A program made the position numbers and the translations under genes. The notes under the pieces are model-generated. The model did not search any database and had not been told where the DNA came from. It saw nothing but the letters and a program-made list of their open reading frames with translations. Positions 27,825 through 36,158 of a stretch of 64,000 nt of DNA are shown here, one piece after another; position 1 is the first letter of the stretch; the number at the start of each line of letters is the position of its first letter. The stretch comes from Cohnella thailandensis (GTDB lineage Bacteria; Bacillota; Bacilli; Paenibacillales; Paenibacillaceae), in the NCBI RefSeq assembly GCF_014212135.1, contig NZ_JACJVQ010000002.1:62001-126000 (forward strand), read 5' to 3'.

Positions 27825-27854
27825 AGGAATAATGATTGCTTCAGGAGGCGCCTT

Positions 27855-28007
27855 ATGGAGAACATTCAAGCTCAAGACCCTCGCTTGCACATTAACGAAG
27901 AACCTCGCGACGATCTCAGGGACCTGGTTGTCGGCTTCGGCGGCATGTTCGGATTCATGTTCGTCGTGTTCGCCGTCGCGGTCATCGTCAAGTTCATCAA
28001 CAGCTAA
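27855..28007 (+). CDS. yqzM: YqzM-family small membrane protein
   Basis: A 50-residue protein: a polar first half (MENIQAQDPRLHINEEPRDD) and one C-terminal membrane segment (GGMFGFMFVVFAVAVIVKFI). Size, topology and the KFINS end fit the YqzM family of Bacillales, whose function is unknown. AGGAGGCG lies 6 bases before the ATG. It has its own promoter and terminator. Confidence 0.75.
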   Translation: MENIQAQDPRLHINEEPRDDLRDLVVGFGGMFGFMFVVFAVAVIVKFINS

Positions 28008-28050
28008 TCTGTTGGCGAGCAGGTGCTGCCAAGCGCCGATCCCGGAACGC

Positions 28051-28096
28051 AGAACATCCCGGTTCCCTCTATCGAGGAAGCCGGGATGTTCTTTTT
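28051..28096 (+). terminator. Terminator after yqzM
   Basis: AGAACATCCCGG pairs perfectly with CCGGGATGTTCT and is followed by five T residues. It also lies just beyond the cwlD stop and may serve both directions. Confidence 0.88.
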
Positions 28097-28100
28097 GGCC

Positions 28101-28793
28101 TTAGCCGAAGTATTGCTTAAGGCCGTCCGCGATCGCTCGAGCTGCGTCATTCTGCCACCGCGGGTCTATCATGCTTGCTTCCTCCGTCGGATTGGAGAGA
28201 AAACCGAGCTCGATGAGGATCGAGGGGCGTTCGTTCAAGGCTAGCACCGTCCATTCCTCCCGTTTAACGCCGCGGTCTTCGAAGCCGGTTGCAGGGACCA
28301 GCTTGCCATGAATCGCTTGGGCCAGGAGCAGGCTGTCCTCGGAGTCGTAATAGGTCTCGACCCCCGATATCGTCGGATCGTCGTACTGGTTGCCGTGGAT
28401 GGACAGGAAAGCGTCAGCCTGCACGTCGTTGCTGTAATCCGCGCGATCCTCCAGCTCGAGGAAGGAATCGTCCTCTCGGGTCATAAAGACCTCGAACATC
28501 GGATCTTGCCGCAGCAGCTCGCCAACCTTGAGAGCGACGGACAACACCATCGTTTTCTCCTCCGCTCCGCTGGCCCCTTCCGCGCCGGGATCGATCCCTC
28601 CGTGTCCGGCGTCGATGACGATCCTGAAGGGTCCCCCGCCGGCCCCGCCCGTCCGTTCTCGGCCCGCGCGATCCGATCGGTCGCCCGATTCGTTTAAAGA
28701 CAGAACGCCGATGACGGCGATCAGGACGATGAGGACGTACAGAGCGACGATTCCGCGGCGATTCGGCTTGCGAGCCGTCTTCCTATCCCTCAT
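28101..28793 (-). CDS. cwlD: N-acetylmuramoyl-L-alanine amidase (Amidase_3), CwlD-like
   Basis: A 230-residue protein with one N-terminal membrane anchor (about 13-33) and a zinc amidase domain at about 57-230. Zn ligands are in VIDAGHGGIDPG, the GAEEKTMVLSVA glutamate and SIHGN; the catalytic Glu is in ILIELGFLSNP. By size and topology it fits CwlD, which trims stem peptides during spore cortex synthesis so that muramic lactam can form. Without its usual partner GerD nearby the symbol is by similarity. CGAGG lies 5 bases before the ATG. Confidence 0.87.
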   Translation of the reverse strand: MRDRKTARKPNRRGIVALYVLIVLIAVIGVLSLNESGDRSDRAGRERTGGAGGGPFRIVIDAGHGGIDPGAEGASGAEEKTMVLSVALKVGELLRQDPMFEVFMTREDDSFLELEDRADYSNDVQADAFLSIHGNQYDDPTISGVETYYDSEDSLLLAQAIHGKLVPATGFEDRGVKREEWTVLALNERPSILIELGFLSNPTEEASMIDPRWQNDAARAIADGLKQYFG

Positions 28794-28966
28794 TCGAACC
28801 TCGTTTCCTAACGCATGTCCGCCATTCGAGTCCCGCGGTCTTCATTCGGATAGGAATGGAAATGCCGCCTTGAACGATCCACATTCGTCTGTTCATTAAA
28901 TTGTTGGCCTCCGCTTAGCCTGAATTGTTCTCTATCCAATTGTATACCAACCGCGGCATCTCTTGC

Positions 28967-29034
28967 GAAAAAAAGAAGACTCGCATTGCGCCTCCCTTCG
29001 TCGGTTGACGAAAGTGGCGCACTCGCGAATCTTC
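28967..29034 (-). terminator. Terminator of the sulfate transport operon
   Basis: A long imperfect hairpin (GAAGA.../...TCTTC outer, GCGCC/GGCGC middle, TTCGTC/GACGAA inner) followed on the minus strand by seven T residues. The rest of the cwlD-yezD spacer (28794-29095) shows nothing else clear. Confidence 0.7.
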
Positions 29035-29095
29035 CTCGGCGCATTGCCGATTAGGTCGGTTCATGCTCTAGATGCGAGTTCGAAGATGCGGAGAA

Positions 29096-29299
29096 TCATA
29101 GTCCCGCTCGTTCTCCTTGCGAAATATCGCGGCTCGCCCGGCGCTCGCTCACTTCGTCGAAGCGTCGGCGCTCCGTCCTCTCGATCTGCACGATGCGTCC
29201 GTCATGCACGACGATCTGCACCGTGCCGTACTGCAAGCCGGACACCGCGTCCGTAATTCGCCCGATCCAGCTCTCGTTCAATTCCAGCGGCTTCGCCAT
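29096..29299 (-). CDS. yezD: YezD family protein (DUF2292)
   Basis: A 67-residue protein. The core LQYGTVQIVVHDGRIVQIER matches the YezD family (DUF2292), whose function is unknown. The family is often found beside sulfur assimilation genes, and here it is the last gene of the sulfate transport operon, 18 bp after cysW. The C-terminal 20 residues are charged and poorly conserved. Confidence 0.85.
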   Translation of the reverse strand: MAKPLELNESWIGRITDAVSGLQYGTVQIVVHDGRIVQIERTERRRFDEVSERRASRDISQGERAGL

Positions 29300-29317
29300 C
29301 GTCCCACTCCTCCTTCG

Positions 29318-30193
29318 TTATTCTCCGTGCTTGCTTCTAACCAATTTACTCTCTATTAAGCTCTTAATGATCAACGTGACGATAGCCAGCAGCATCAGAA
29401 GCGAAGCTACCGCGAAAGCGGCCGTGTACTGATATTCGTTATAGAGAATTTCGATATGAAGCGGCAGCGTATTCGTCTCTCCCCGGATATGGCCCGAGAC
29501 GACGGACACGGCGCCGAATTCCCCCATCGCTCTCGCGTTGCACAGGATGATTCCGTAGAGCAGGCCCCACTTGATGTTAGGAAGCGTAACCCTGAAGAAG
29601 GTGCGCCACCCCCGCGAGCCCAAGCTGACGGCGGCTTCCTCGTCTTGAACGCCTTGCGACTCCATGAGAGGAATTAGCTCTCTGGCCACGAACGGGAAGG
29701 TAACGAACATCGTGGCGAGGATAATCCCCGGCGTCGCGAAAACGATCTTGATGTCATGCTCGAAGAGCCATGGTCCCAGGAAGCCCTGGGCTCCGAACAG
29801 AAGGATGTAGACCAAGCCGGAGATGACGGGCGATACCGCATAAGGCAGGTCGATCAGGGTGATAAGCAGGTTTTTGCCGCGAAACGTAAACTTCGTGATC
29901 GCCCAAGCCGCCGCCACGCCGAAAATCGTATTCAGGGGAACGGCGATCAGCGCGGTGGTAAGCGTCAGCTTCAGGGCCGCGATCGAATCCGGATCCTTCA
30001 GCGCTTCGATATAGACGCTCCAGCCCTTGCGGAAGGACTCGAGCAGCACCGTGATCAACGGCAGAAGAATGACGACACTCACAAATAACAAGGCGATTCC
30101 GATGAGCGTCCAGCGAACCCAGCGCGCTTCGGTCAAGTGCTTCGGCCTCGTCTCGTTCGAGACGGCGGTGACGGTCGTAACGGCTCCGGCCAT
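29318..30193 (-). CDS. cysW: Sulfate ABC transporter permease CysW
   Basis: A 291-residue integral membrane protein with six predicted segments. It carries the permease EAA loop (EEAAVSLGSRGWRTFFRVTL), where the ATPase docks. ARAMGEFGAVSVVSGHI is characteristic of CysW. It forms the translocation channel with CysT. It lies 12 bp after cysT. Confidence 0.94.
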   Translation of the reverse strand: MAGAVTTVTAVSNETRPKHLTEARWVRWTLIGIALLFVSVVILLPLITVLLESFRKGWSVYIEALKDPDSIAALKLTLTTALIAVPLNTIFGVAAAWAITKFTFRGKNLLITLIDLPYAVSPVISGLVYILLFGAQGFLGPWLFEHDIKIVFATPGIILATMFVTFPFVARELIPLMESQGVQDEEAAVSLGSRGWRTFFRVTLPNIKWGLLYGIILCNARAMGEFGAVSVVSGHIRGETNTLPLHIEILYNEYQYTAAFAVASLLMLLAIVTLIIKSLIESKLVRSKHGE

Positions 30194-30205
30194 AGGCGCC
30201 CCTCC

Positions 30206-31033
30206 TTAGCTCGACCGCAGACGGCGATTGCTCCACCGTTGCAGCGAGTTGATGATCAGGAGCAGTCCGAACGAGAGGATCAGCAGCACCAGAGCGATCG
30301 CCGTCGCTTGGCTGTACTCGTATTGCTCCAGCTTGGTGATGATGAGAAGCGGAGTGATTTCCGTCTTCATCGGCATGTTGCCCGAGATGAAGACGACGGA
30401 GCCGTACTCTCCGATGCCTCTGGCGAAAGCGAGCGCGAAGCCGGTCAAGAGCGGAGGAATCAATTCCGGCAGGATGACCCTGCGGAACGTTCTCCAGCGG
30501 TAGGCCCCCAGCAGCACCGAAGCCTCTTCCGTATCGCTCTCGAGATCCTGCAGCACGGGCTGAACGGTTCGGACGACGAACGGCACTCCTATGAAAATAA
30601 GGGCGAGAGTAATCCCAAGCGGCGTGTACGCGATGCGGATGCCGAGCGGGTCGAACAGCTTGCCGATCCATCCGTTCGGAGCATAGATCGAAGTGAGCGC
30701 GATCCCCGCGACCGCCGTGGGCAGCGCGAACGGAATGTCGATCAGTCCGTCCACGAGCTTCTTCCCCGGGAAACGGTATCGAACCAGCACCCAAGCCACG
30801 ATCAACCCGAAGACGACATTGACGACGGCGGCGAAAAAGGCGGTCACGAGGCTCACCCGATAGGAAGCGAGGACGCGCGGGCTCGTGACCGTCTCCCAGA
30901 ACTGAGGGAGGGTGAGGCCGGCGGTCTTTACGACCAGTCCGGCCAGCGGGATGAGCACGATCAAGCTAAGATACAGAATGGTGAAGCCCAGCGTAAGCCG
31001 GCGGCCCGGTAGTACGCTTTTTCTTTTGGCCAT
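30206..31033 (-). CDS. cysT: Sulfate ABC transporter permease CysT
   Basis: A 275-residue permease with six membrane segments. The EAA loop is [20 protein letters not shown] and the CysT-specific segment [18 protein letters not shown]. It is the partner of CysW, 26 bp downstream of the binding-protein gene. Confidence 0.94.
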   Translation of the reverse strand: MAKRKSVLPGRRLTLGFTILYLSLIVLIPLAGLVVKTAGLTLPQFWETVTSPRVLASYRVSLVTAFFAAVVNVVFGLIVAWVLVRYRFPGKKLVDGLIDIPFALPTAVAGIALTSIYAPNGWIGKLFDPLGIRIAYTPLGITLALIFIGVPFVVRTVQPVLQDLESDTEEASVLLGAYRWRTFRRVILPELIPPLLTGFALAFARGIGEYGSVVFISGNMPMKTEITPLLIITKLEQYEYSQATAIALVLLILSFGLLLIINSLQRWSNRRLRSS

Positions 31034-31059
31034 GGTCTGCCCTTCCCTCTATTCTTCGA

Positions 31060-32208
31060 TTAGGATCCCTTCGTGTAAATCTCGTCGAACGTGCCTCCGT
31101 CGTTGAAGTGCTTCTCTTGGGCGGCCCTCCAGCCTCCGAAGTCCCCGTCGATCGTCAGCAGGTTCAGCTCGGGGAATTGATCCTTGTATTTCTCGGCTAC
31201 CTCCGGCAGTCTCGGACGGTAGAAGTTCTGGGCGGCGATCTCTTGGCCCTCCGGCGTGTACAGGTACTTCAGGTAAGCTTCGGCTACCTCGCGGGTTCCT
31301 CTCTTGTCGACCACCTTGTCGACGATCGCGACCGGAGGCTCGGCGAGGATGCTAAGCGAAGGAGTGACGATCTCGAACGCGTCGCCGTATTCCTTCTTCG
31401 CCAGGTAGGCTTCGTTCTCCCAAGCCAGCAGCACGTCGCCTATCTTGCGCTCGACGAACGTCGTCGTCGAACCGCGGGCGCCAGAGTCCAGCACCGGCAC
31501 GTTGTCGAACAGCTGCTTCAGGAATTCCTTGATCTTGGTTTCGTCGCCGCCGTTCTGCTTCGCGGCATAGCCCCAAGCCGCCAGGTAGTTCCAGCGGGCG
31601 CCGCCGGACGTCTTCGGATTCGGCGTGATGACTTCGACGTCGTCGCGGACGAGATCGTTCCAATCCTTGATGTTCTTCGGGTTGCCCTTGCGGACGAGGA
31701 AGACGATCGTGGAGGTGTAAGGCGAGCTGTTCGATTCGAACTGCGTCTGCCAATCCGTCTTGAGAAGGCCGCCGTCCGCCAGCGCGTCGATATCGTAGGC
31801 GAGCGCCAGAGTCACGACATCGGCTTCGAGACCGTCGAGCACCTTGCGTCCTTGCGATCCCGAACCGCCGTGCGACTGGTTGATTTTGACCGTCTGGCCC
31901 GTCGTATCCTTCCAGTACTTGGCGAAGCTCTCGTTAAAGGATTCATACAGCTCGCGAGTCGGGTCGTAAGAGACGTTCAGCAACTCGACCGATTCCTTCT
32001 TCGGGGTTTCGCTCGGGCTCGCGCTCGGGCTGGCGCTTGGGCTCGCCGACGCGCTGGAGCCGGGGCTTTCGGACGCTTCGTTGCTTGCCGACGGCGAAGC
32101 GGAGTTGTTTCCGTTGTTGTTAGAGCCGCAAGCCGACAACACCGATATCATAAGAACGGCGACGAGAAGGAGATTGAATGAATACCATTTCTTTTTTCTT
32201 TGATTCAT
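31060..32208 (-). CDS. sbp: Sulfate-binding lipoprotein
   Basis: A 382-residue lipoprotein. The signal segment [17 protein letters not shown] has a lipobox cleaved before Cys. A Ser/Pro/Ala-rich linker of about 45 residues ([13 protein letters not shown]) tethers the domain. The binding domain has the family motifs [36 protein letters not shown] and [14 protein letters not shown], which bind sulfate or thiosulfate by hydrogen bonds. The ATG follows GGGGTG; an upstream in-frame start has no site. It is the first gene of sbp-cysT-cysW-yezD. No ATPase gene accompanies it. Confidence 0.94.
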   Translation of the reverse strand: MNQRKKKWYSFNLLLVAVLMISVLSACGSNNNGNNSASPSASNEASESPGSSASASPSASPSASPSETPKKESVELLNVSYDPTRELYESFNESFAKYWKDTTGQTVKINQSHGGSGSQGRKVLDGLEADVVTLALAYDIDALADGGLLKTDWQTQFESNSSPYTSTIVFLVRKGNPKNIKDWNDLVRDDVEVITPNPKTSGGARWNYLAAWGYAAKQNGGDETKIKEFLKQLFDNVPVLDSGARGSTTTFVERKIGDVLLAWENEAYLAKKEYGDAFEIVTPSLSILAEPPVAIVDKVVDKRGTREVAEAYLKYLYTPEGQEIAAQNFYRPRLPEVAEKYKDQFPELNLLTIDGDFGGWRAAQEKHFNDGGTFDEIYTKGS

Positions 32209-32251
32209 TGGACATGCACCCCTGTTCTGATTTTGGCGGACAACCACTTAT

Positions 32252-32312
32252 AATTCCTACCCGCTTAGTTGGTATTGGAGAAATCATAGCAGGCGGATAG
32301 GTTTAATGTCAA
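32252..32312 (-). promoter_or_regulatory. Promoter and candidate operator of the sulfate operon
   Basis: Minus-strand TTGACA (32307-32312) and TATGAT (32283-32288) are spaced by 18 bp. Directly downstream, at the predicted start point, AATACCAAC and GTAGGAATT form a 25-bp imperfect palindrome (32252-32276). Its place fits a repressor, for example a CymR-type Rrf2 protein; the regulator is inferred. Confidence 0.65.
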
Positions 32313-32333
32313 TAAGTTGAATTTTTGTTATCT

Positions 32334-32368
32334 ATAAAAAAACTTAATAAGCGCGACGCGCTTATTAA
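32334..32368 (-). terminator. Second terminator after the ABC exporter gene
   Basis: A perfect 11-bp stem TTAATAAGCGC with a 3-base loop, followed on the minus strand by GTTTTTTTATAG. It is a back-up to the terminator immediately before it. Confidence 0.8.
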
Positions 32369-32370
32369 TA

Positions 32371-32416
32371 AATAAAAACGGCCGATTAGCGCGTTATGCG
32401 CGTTAATCGGCCGTTT
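32371..32416 (-). terminator. First terminator after the ABC exporter gene
   Basis: AAACGGCCGATTA pairs with TAATCGGCCGTTT, with a GCGCG/CGCGC inner stem, followed by TTTTTATTT. Two terminators in tandem isolate the sulfate promoter from upstream reading. Confidence 0.88.
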
Positions 32417-32479
32417 GATGGGCGTAGACCTATATAGACAAAAGCTATTAGCTCATCTTCAGACGCTTCCGTTACGGCT

Positions 32480-34669
32480 CTATCTCAGCTTCGACAGCTC
32501 TTCGGATCTTTGCGCGTATGCCGCTTCCAAACGATCCCGCATCCGTTCGTCCGCCTCCACCGCCTTCCGGAACGAACGGCGGTCCATCACCAGGAAGACG
32601 CAATTCGTCATCGCCCGAACCGTCGAGGAACGCGGAACTTCCCTCAAGAGAGCCATCTCTCCGAAGAAATCCCCGTCCTCGAGCACCGCCACTCTTTTGG
32701 GCTCTTCCTCTCCTCCTTCGAGCAGCACCTCCACCTGACCTCGCGCCACCAGATAGAACGTATCCCCGTGATCTCCCTGCTTGACGATGTCCTCGCCCGG
32801 CTCCGCATTCTCGGTCCACATCGCCAGCCGCAGCTCCTCCAGCGCCGCGTCCGCGAGCGTCTGGAACAACGGGATCTGGCGCAGGCGATCCGCTTCGATA
32901 ACGGCGTTGCGCCCGTTGTCGCTGACGAAGATTCCGCTCTGTTTCATCCACATGGAGCGATAGAGCTCGCTGGCTCTCAACAATTCGTCATGCGTGCCCC
33001 AGCCGGCAATTCTCCCTCTCTCCATAACGTAGATCCGATCCGCATAAACGATCGTCTGCAGGCGATGCGTCACCGATACGACGGTTGAGCTGCCCTTTAG
33101 GCTCAACAAGGTTGCGTTCACTTCCTGCTCGGTTCCGGGATCCAGCATGGAGGTCACCTCGTCCAGCAGCAGCAGCTCAGGCCGGCGGACAAGCGCCCGG
33201 GCCAAGGCGATCCGCTGCCGCTCTCCCCCTGAGAGCAAGCTGCCCCGTTCCCCCGCGGCCGTGTCGTATCCGCTCGGGAGCGTCAGGATCCAATCGTGGA
33301 TGGCGGCCGCTTTGGCCGCCGCTTCGACCTCTTCGTCGGACGCGTCCAAGCGGCCGAATCGGATATTCTCCCTCAAGGTAGCGTCAAATAGCACGATCTC
33401 TTGAGGTACGAAGCCGATCCGGGAACGATACTCGTCCAGCGGGATGCCGCCGACGTCCCGGCCGCCAAGCCGGATCGCGCCGGACTTCGGTTCATGGAAC
33501 CGCATCAGCAGCCCGACGAGAGAGGATTTGCCGGATCCGCTGGATCCGACCACCGCGCAGTACGCTCCCGGAGGAAGCTCCATGTCGACTGAAGATAACG
33601 TCTCGGCGTCGTCGGTATACCCGAAGGAAAGCTTGGCAACGGTCCATCCCCGGTCGCCGGAAGCTTCGTCGGGAGGCGTTGCTTCGCCCCTATGGGACAA
33701 TGCGCGCTCGGAAGGATCCGGAGGCTGATCCAGAATCGAGGTATGCAATCTCGAGTGACTGATCGATCCTTGGACAAAAATCGGCAGGAGCCTGGTCAGC
33801 GACGTGAGGTATCCGCCGATTCTCAGGTAGAAGCTCTGGAAGGAGACCAAGGCTCCTACCGTCAGCATTCCCCGTTGCTGGAGAAGGACCCCCCCGGCGA
33901 CTAGCGCGACGTTCAGAAGCAGCAGCGCCGAGCTGACGGACTTGCCCAAGGCGGAACGCGTGAATTGGGCTCTCAATCCGAGCTCCGCGACATCGTCGGT
34001 CATGCGGCGCAGCCGCCCCAGCTCCCAATTGCGCAAATCGAAGGCCCGAATCACTTGATGGTAGAACACCCGATCCATGATGAGCCCGGTGAAATTTTCG
34101 CGATTTTTGTATTCTTCGCTTAGAGTCTTGGCGCGGGGCGCAATCCATTTCGGCAGAAGGAAGCAGCAGGGAAAACCGACGAGCAGCAGCCCGGCCAGCC
34201 AACCGTTCATGGAGAGCAAGAGAACGGCCGAGATCCCGATGCCGAGAACGGAATTGGCGATCGGTTGAAAAGCGAGATAAGAGGCATAAACGTTGTTCAA
34301 GTCACCGGACATTCGGCCGACGACCGTGCTCGACTGCCGGTTGCGGTAGTAGCTCTCCGGAAGCAATTGCAAATGCCGCATCAGCTTGAAGCGCAGCATG
34401 TCCTGCATCCGAATCCCGTTCCGGAGCAGAAGGTACTCCGCTCCGAAGTCCGCAGCCGCCGCGAGAATGCCTCCCGCCGCCAGAGCCAGGAGCAGCCAGC
34501 CCAGCTCATTCCTGAATTCGGGCGCCAGGACGTGGTCGATCAAGTATACGAAGCTATAAGAGAAAGCGACCGGATAGCCGACCGTGATTAATGTCAATGC
34601 CAAGATCGACATCGACAGCCAGGGTCGTCTAGCGTACTCCGATAGTAGAAACCTAAGAAATAATCGCAT
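32480..34669 (-). CDS. ABC exporter fused to a cyclic-nucleotide-binding domain
   Basis: A 729-residue half-transporter. The transmembrane domain (about 1-310) has six segments. The ATPase domain (about 345-575) has Walker A GSSGSGKS at 375-382, signature LLSGGERQR at 478-486, Walker B LLLLDEV with the catalytic Glu, and H-loop THR. A C-terminal cNMP-binding domain (about 600-725) has GDTFYLVARGQVEVL and the phosphate cassette FGEMALLREVPRSSTV, including the Arg that contacts the phosphate. It probably works as a homodimer exporting a lipid or hydrophobic compound, gated by a nucleotide. The start is the second ATG, 6 bases after CGGAGA. Confidence 0.92.
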   Translation of the reverse strand: MRLFLRFLLSEYARRPWLSMSILALTLITVGYPVAFSYSFVYLIDHVLAPEFRNELGWLLLALAAGGILAAAADFGAEYLLLRNGIRMQDMLRFKLMRHLQLLPESYYRNRQSSTVVGRMSGDLNNVYASYLAFQPIANSVLGIGISAVLLLSMNGWLAGLLLVGFPCCFLLPKWIAPRAKTLSEEYKNRENFTGLIMDRVFYHQVIRAFDLRNWELGRLRRMTDDVAELGLRAQFTRSALGKSVSSALLLLNVALVAGGVLLQQRGMLTVGALVSFQSFYLRIGGYLTSLTRLLPIFVQGSISHSRLHTSILDQPPDPSERALSHRGEATPPDEASGDRGWTVAKLSFGYTDDAETLSSVDMELPPGAYCAVVGSSGSGKSSLVGLLMRFHEPKSGAIRLGGRDVGGIPLDEYRSRIGFVPQEIVLFDATLRENIRFGRLDASDEEVEAAAKAAAIHDWILTLPSGYDTAAGERGSLLSGGERQRIALARALVRRPELLLLDEVTSMLDPGTEQEVNATLLSLKGSSTVVSVTHRLQTIVYADRIYVMERGRIAGWGTHDELLRASELYRSMWMKQSGIFVSDNGRNAVIEADRLRQIPLFQTLADAALEELRLAMWTENAEPGEDIVKQGDHGDTFYLVARGQVEVLLEGGEEEPKRVAVLEDGDFFGEMALLREVPRSSTVRAMTNCVFLVMDRRSFRKAVEADERMRDRLEAAYAQRSEELSKLR

Positions 34670-34808
34670 ATCCATTCTCCGAGTTACGCGAGGTATGTAT
34701 CCAAGTACGATATCGTCCGTCTTCTATCATCGATTAGTTATGTTAACGGAGAATAAAAGAGTAGGACTTCGTGCTTAGATTATAACAACTCTGCGTAAAG
34801 CAGGCTAT

Positions 34809-34841
34809 GCAAAAGAGCCGGCCCGCCGGCATACGAGGCTC
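34809..34841 (-). terminator. Terminator of the GNAT gene
   Basis: GAGCC/GGCTC enclosing GCCGG/CCGGC, followed on the minus strand by TTTTGC; it begins 23 bp beyond the stop codon. Confidence 0.75.
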
Positions 34842-34863
34842 CGCCCATTCCCATCGGACGGAA

Positions 34864-35406
34864 TCAACCGTCTTCGGACGGGTTGATCAGGGCCAGAACC
34901 TGATGATCCTCCCAAACCCCGTTGATCTTCACGTTGCTTCGGGAGATGCCTTCCTTATGGAAGCCCGCCTTCTCAAGCACGCGGATCGATCCGGGATTCC
35001 GGGGGGAAGCTTCGCCGACGATTCGGTGAAGCTTCAGCTCCTCGAAGGCGTATCGGGCGACCTGCTTAACCGCCTCCGTCATATAGCCCTTGCCGTTATA
35101 CGCCTGATCCAGGCTGTAGCCGACCATGCAGCTTTGAAGCGGTCCTCTCGTCACGAAGGAGAGAGTGATATCGCCGATGATCCTATCGTCTTCCTTAAGG
35201 CAAATCACGAAGGAGTATCTCCGGTCCTCTTCCCGGTCGACCTTGCCCTTCCGGATCGCTTGAAGCTGCTTCTCCTCCGAATAGGAATCCTCCGGCCTGC
35301 TTGGCGAGAACCTCTCGAAGAACTCCCGATTGCGCTCGTACATCGCCGTCACTTCCGAAGCGTCCGACTCTTCCGGAAACCGGATATATACCCTTTCTTC
35401 CGCCAT
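34864..35406 (-). CDS. GNAT acetyltransferase, RimJ/RimL type
   Basis: A 180-residue N-acetyltransferase. N-terminal strand RVYIRFPEESDASEV; the acetyl-CoA motif is YSLDQAYNGKGYMTEAVKQV and motif B is IVGEASPRNPGSIRVLEKAG. The GEASPRNPGSIRVLEK pattern is typical of the ribosomal protein Ser/Ala N-acetyltransferase group, though many members act on other amines. The ATG follows GGGGAG by 9 bases; the TTG nine bases earlier is too close. It is a single gene. Confidence 0.88.
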   Translation of the reverse strand: MAEERVYIRFPEESDASEVTAMYERNREFFERFSPSRPEDSYSEEKQLQAIRKGKVDREEDRRYSFVICLKEDDRIIGDITLSFVTRGPLQSCMVGYSLDQAYNGKGYMTEAVKQVARYAFEELKLHRIVGEASPRNPGSIRVLEKAGFHKEGISRSNVKINGVWEDHQVLALINPSEDG

Positions 35407-35447
35407 CGCTGCCAACTCCCCATGCTAGACTATTGGAGTGTATTATA

Positions 35448-36158
35448 TCATTCCGGCGGCTTGTAAGCGACGATGCGCAAGCGGCTCGTATCCGCCGTCC
35501 ACCGGCCCTCCCGTTTCAGGCGGGGTTCGAGCTCGCTCTCGATAAAGCGGTACATCGACTCTTTGTCTTCGGGAGTCGCGTCGGCAAAAAAGTACTCGGA
35601 GAATCCGTTCAGCCAGTGTCTTATCCCCGAATCCTTTTGGATCGGAGAGGGCCGATCGAAGTGCTGGGCGAAGACAACCCGGAACCCGATTCGCTCCAGC
35701 AGGCTGGCGTATTCGCCGATCGTCGGCAAATACCAGGGATTGCGTCCCTCCGGCGCGTACCCGTGCTTCCTAAGCGCCTGCTCGATGGCACCGGTAATCG
35801 CCGCGACATTGCCGCTACCGGCGAATTCCGCCGCGAAACGGCCGCCTTCGCGCAGGGCATGCCAGACGGAAGCCGCTACGGCCTCCGGCTCTTGGATCCA
35901 ATGCAGGACCGCATGCGAGAATACGGCGTCGAAGGGGACGTCCGTCCGATATACCCGGGCGTCCTCCACCTGAAAATTCAGATCGCCATGCTTCCGCCTT
36001 GCCCTCGCCACCGTTTCCTCCGACCTGTCGATTCCCGTAGGGATCGCTCCGGCGGCGGCGATCTGAGCCGTCAAGTCTCCGTTCCCGCATCCCAAATCGA
36101 GAATCCGCTCTCCGGGGCGAGGAGCCAGCAGCTTCAATAGCTCGGCCGCGTCATGCAT
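35448..36158 (-). CDS. Class I SAM-dependent methyltransferase
   Basis: A 236-residue methyltransferase resembling trans-aconitate methyltransferase. Motif I ERILDLGCGNGDL starts at residue 17, motif II is GIDRSEE, and the post-I segment is AVFSHAVLHWIQEPEAV. The N-terminus has only 16 residues before motif I, where relatives have about 40, so a substrate-binding helix appears to be missing; a stop codon just upstream excludes a longer start. The ATG overlaps the end of the upstream reductase gene by 8 bp, implying coupled translation. The substrate is unknown. Confidence 0.85.
   Translation of the reverse strand: MHDAAELLKLLAPRPGERILDLGCGNGDLTAQIAAAGAIPTGIDRSEETVARARRKHGDLNFQVEDARVYRTDVPFDAVFSHAVLHWIQEPEAVAASVWHALREGGRFAAEFAGSGNVAAITGAIEQALRKHGYAPEGRNPWYLPTIGEYASLLERIGFRVVFAQHFDRPSPIQKDSGIRHWLNGFSEYFFADATPEDKESMYRFIESELEPRLKREGRWTADTSRLRIVAYKPPE

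Noticed and set aside
30206..32208. Molybdate rather than sulfate transporter
   Set aside because: The CysT and CysW signatures, the Sbp motifs and the YezD gene fit sulfate; ModA/ModB features are absent.
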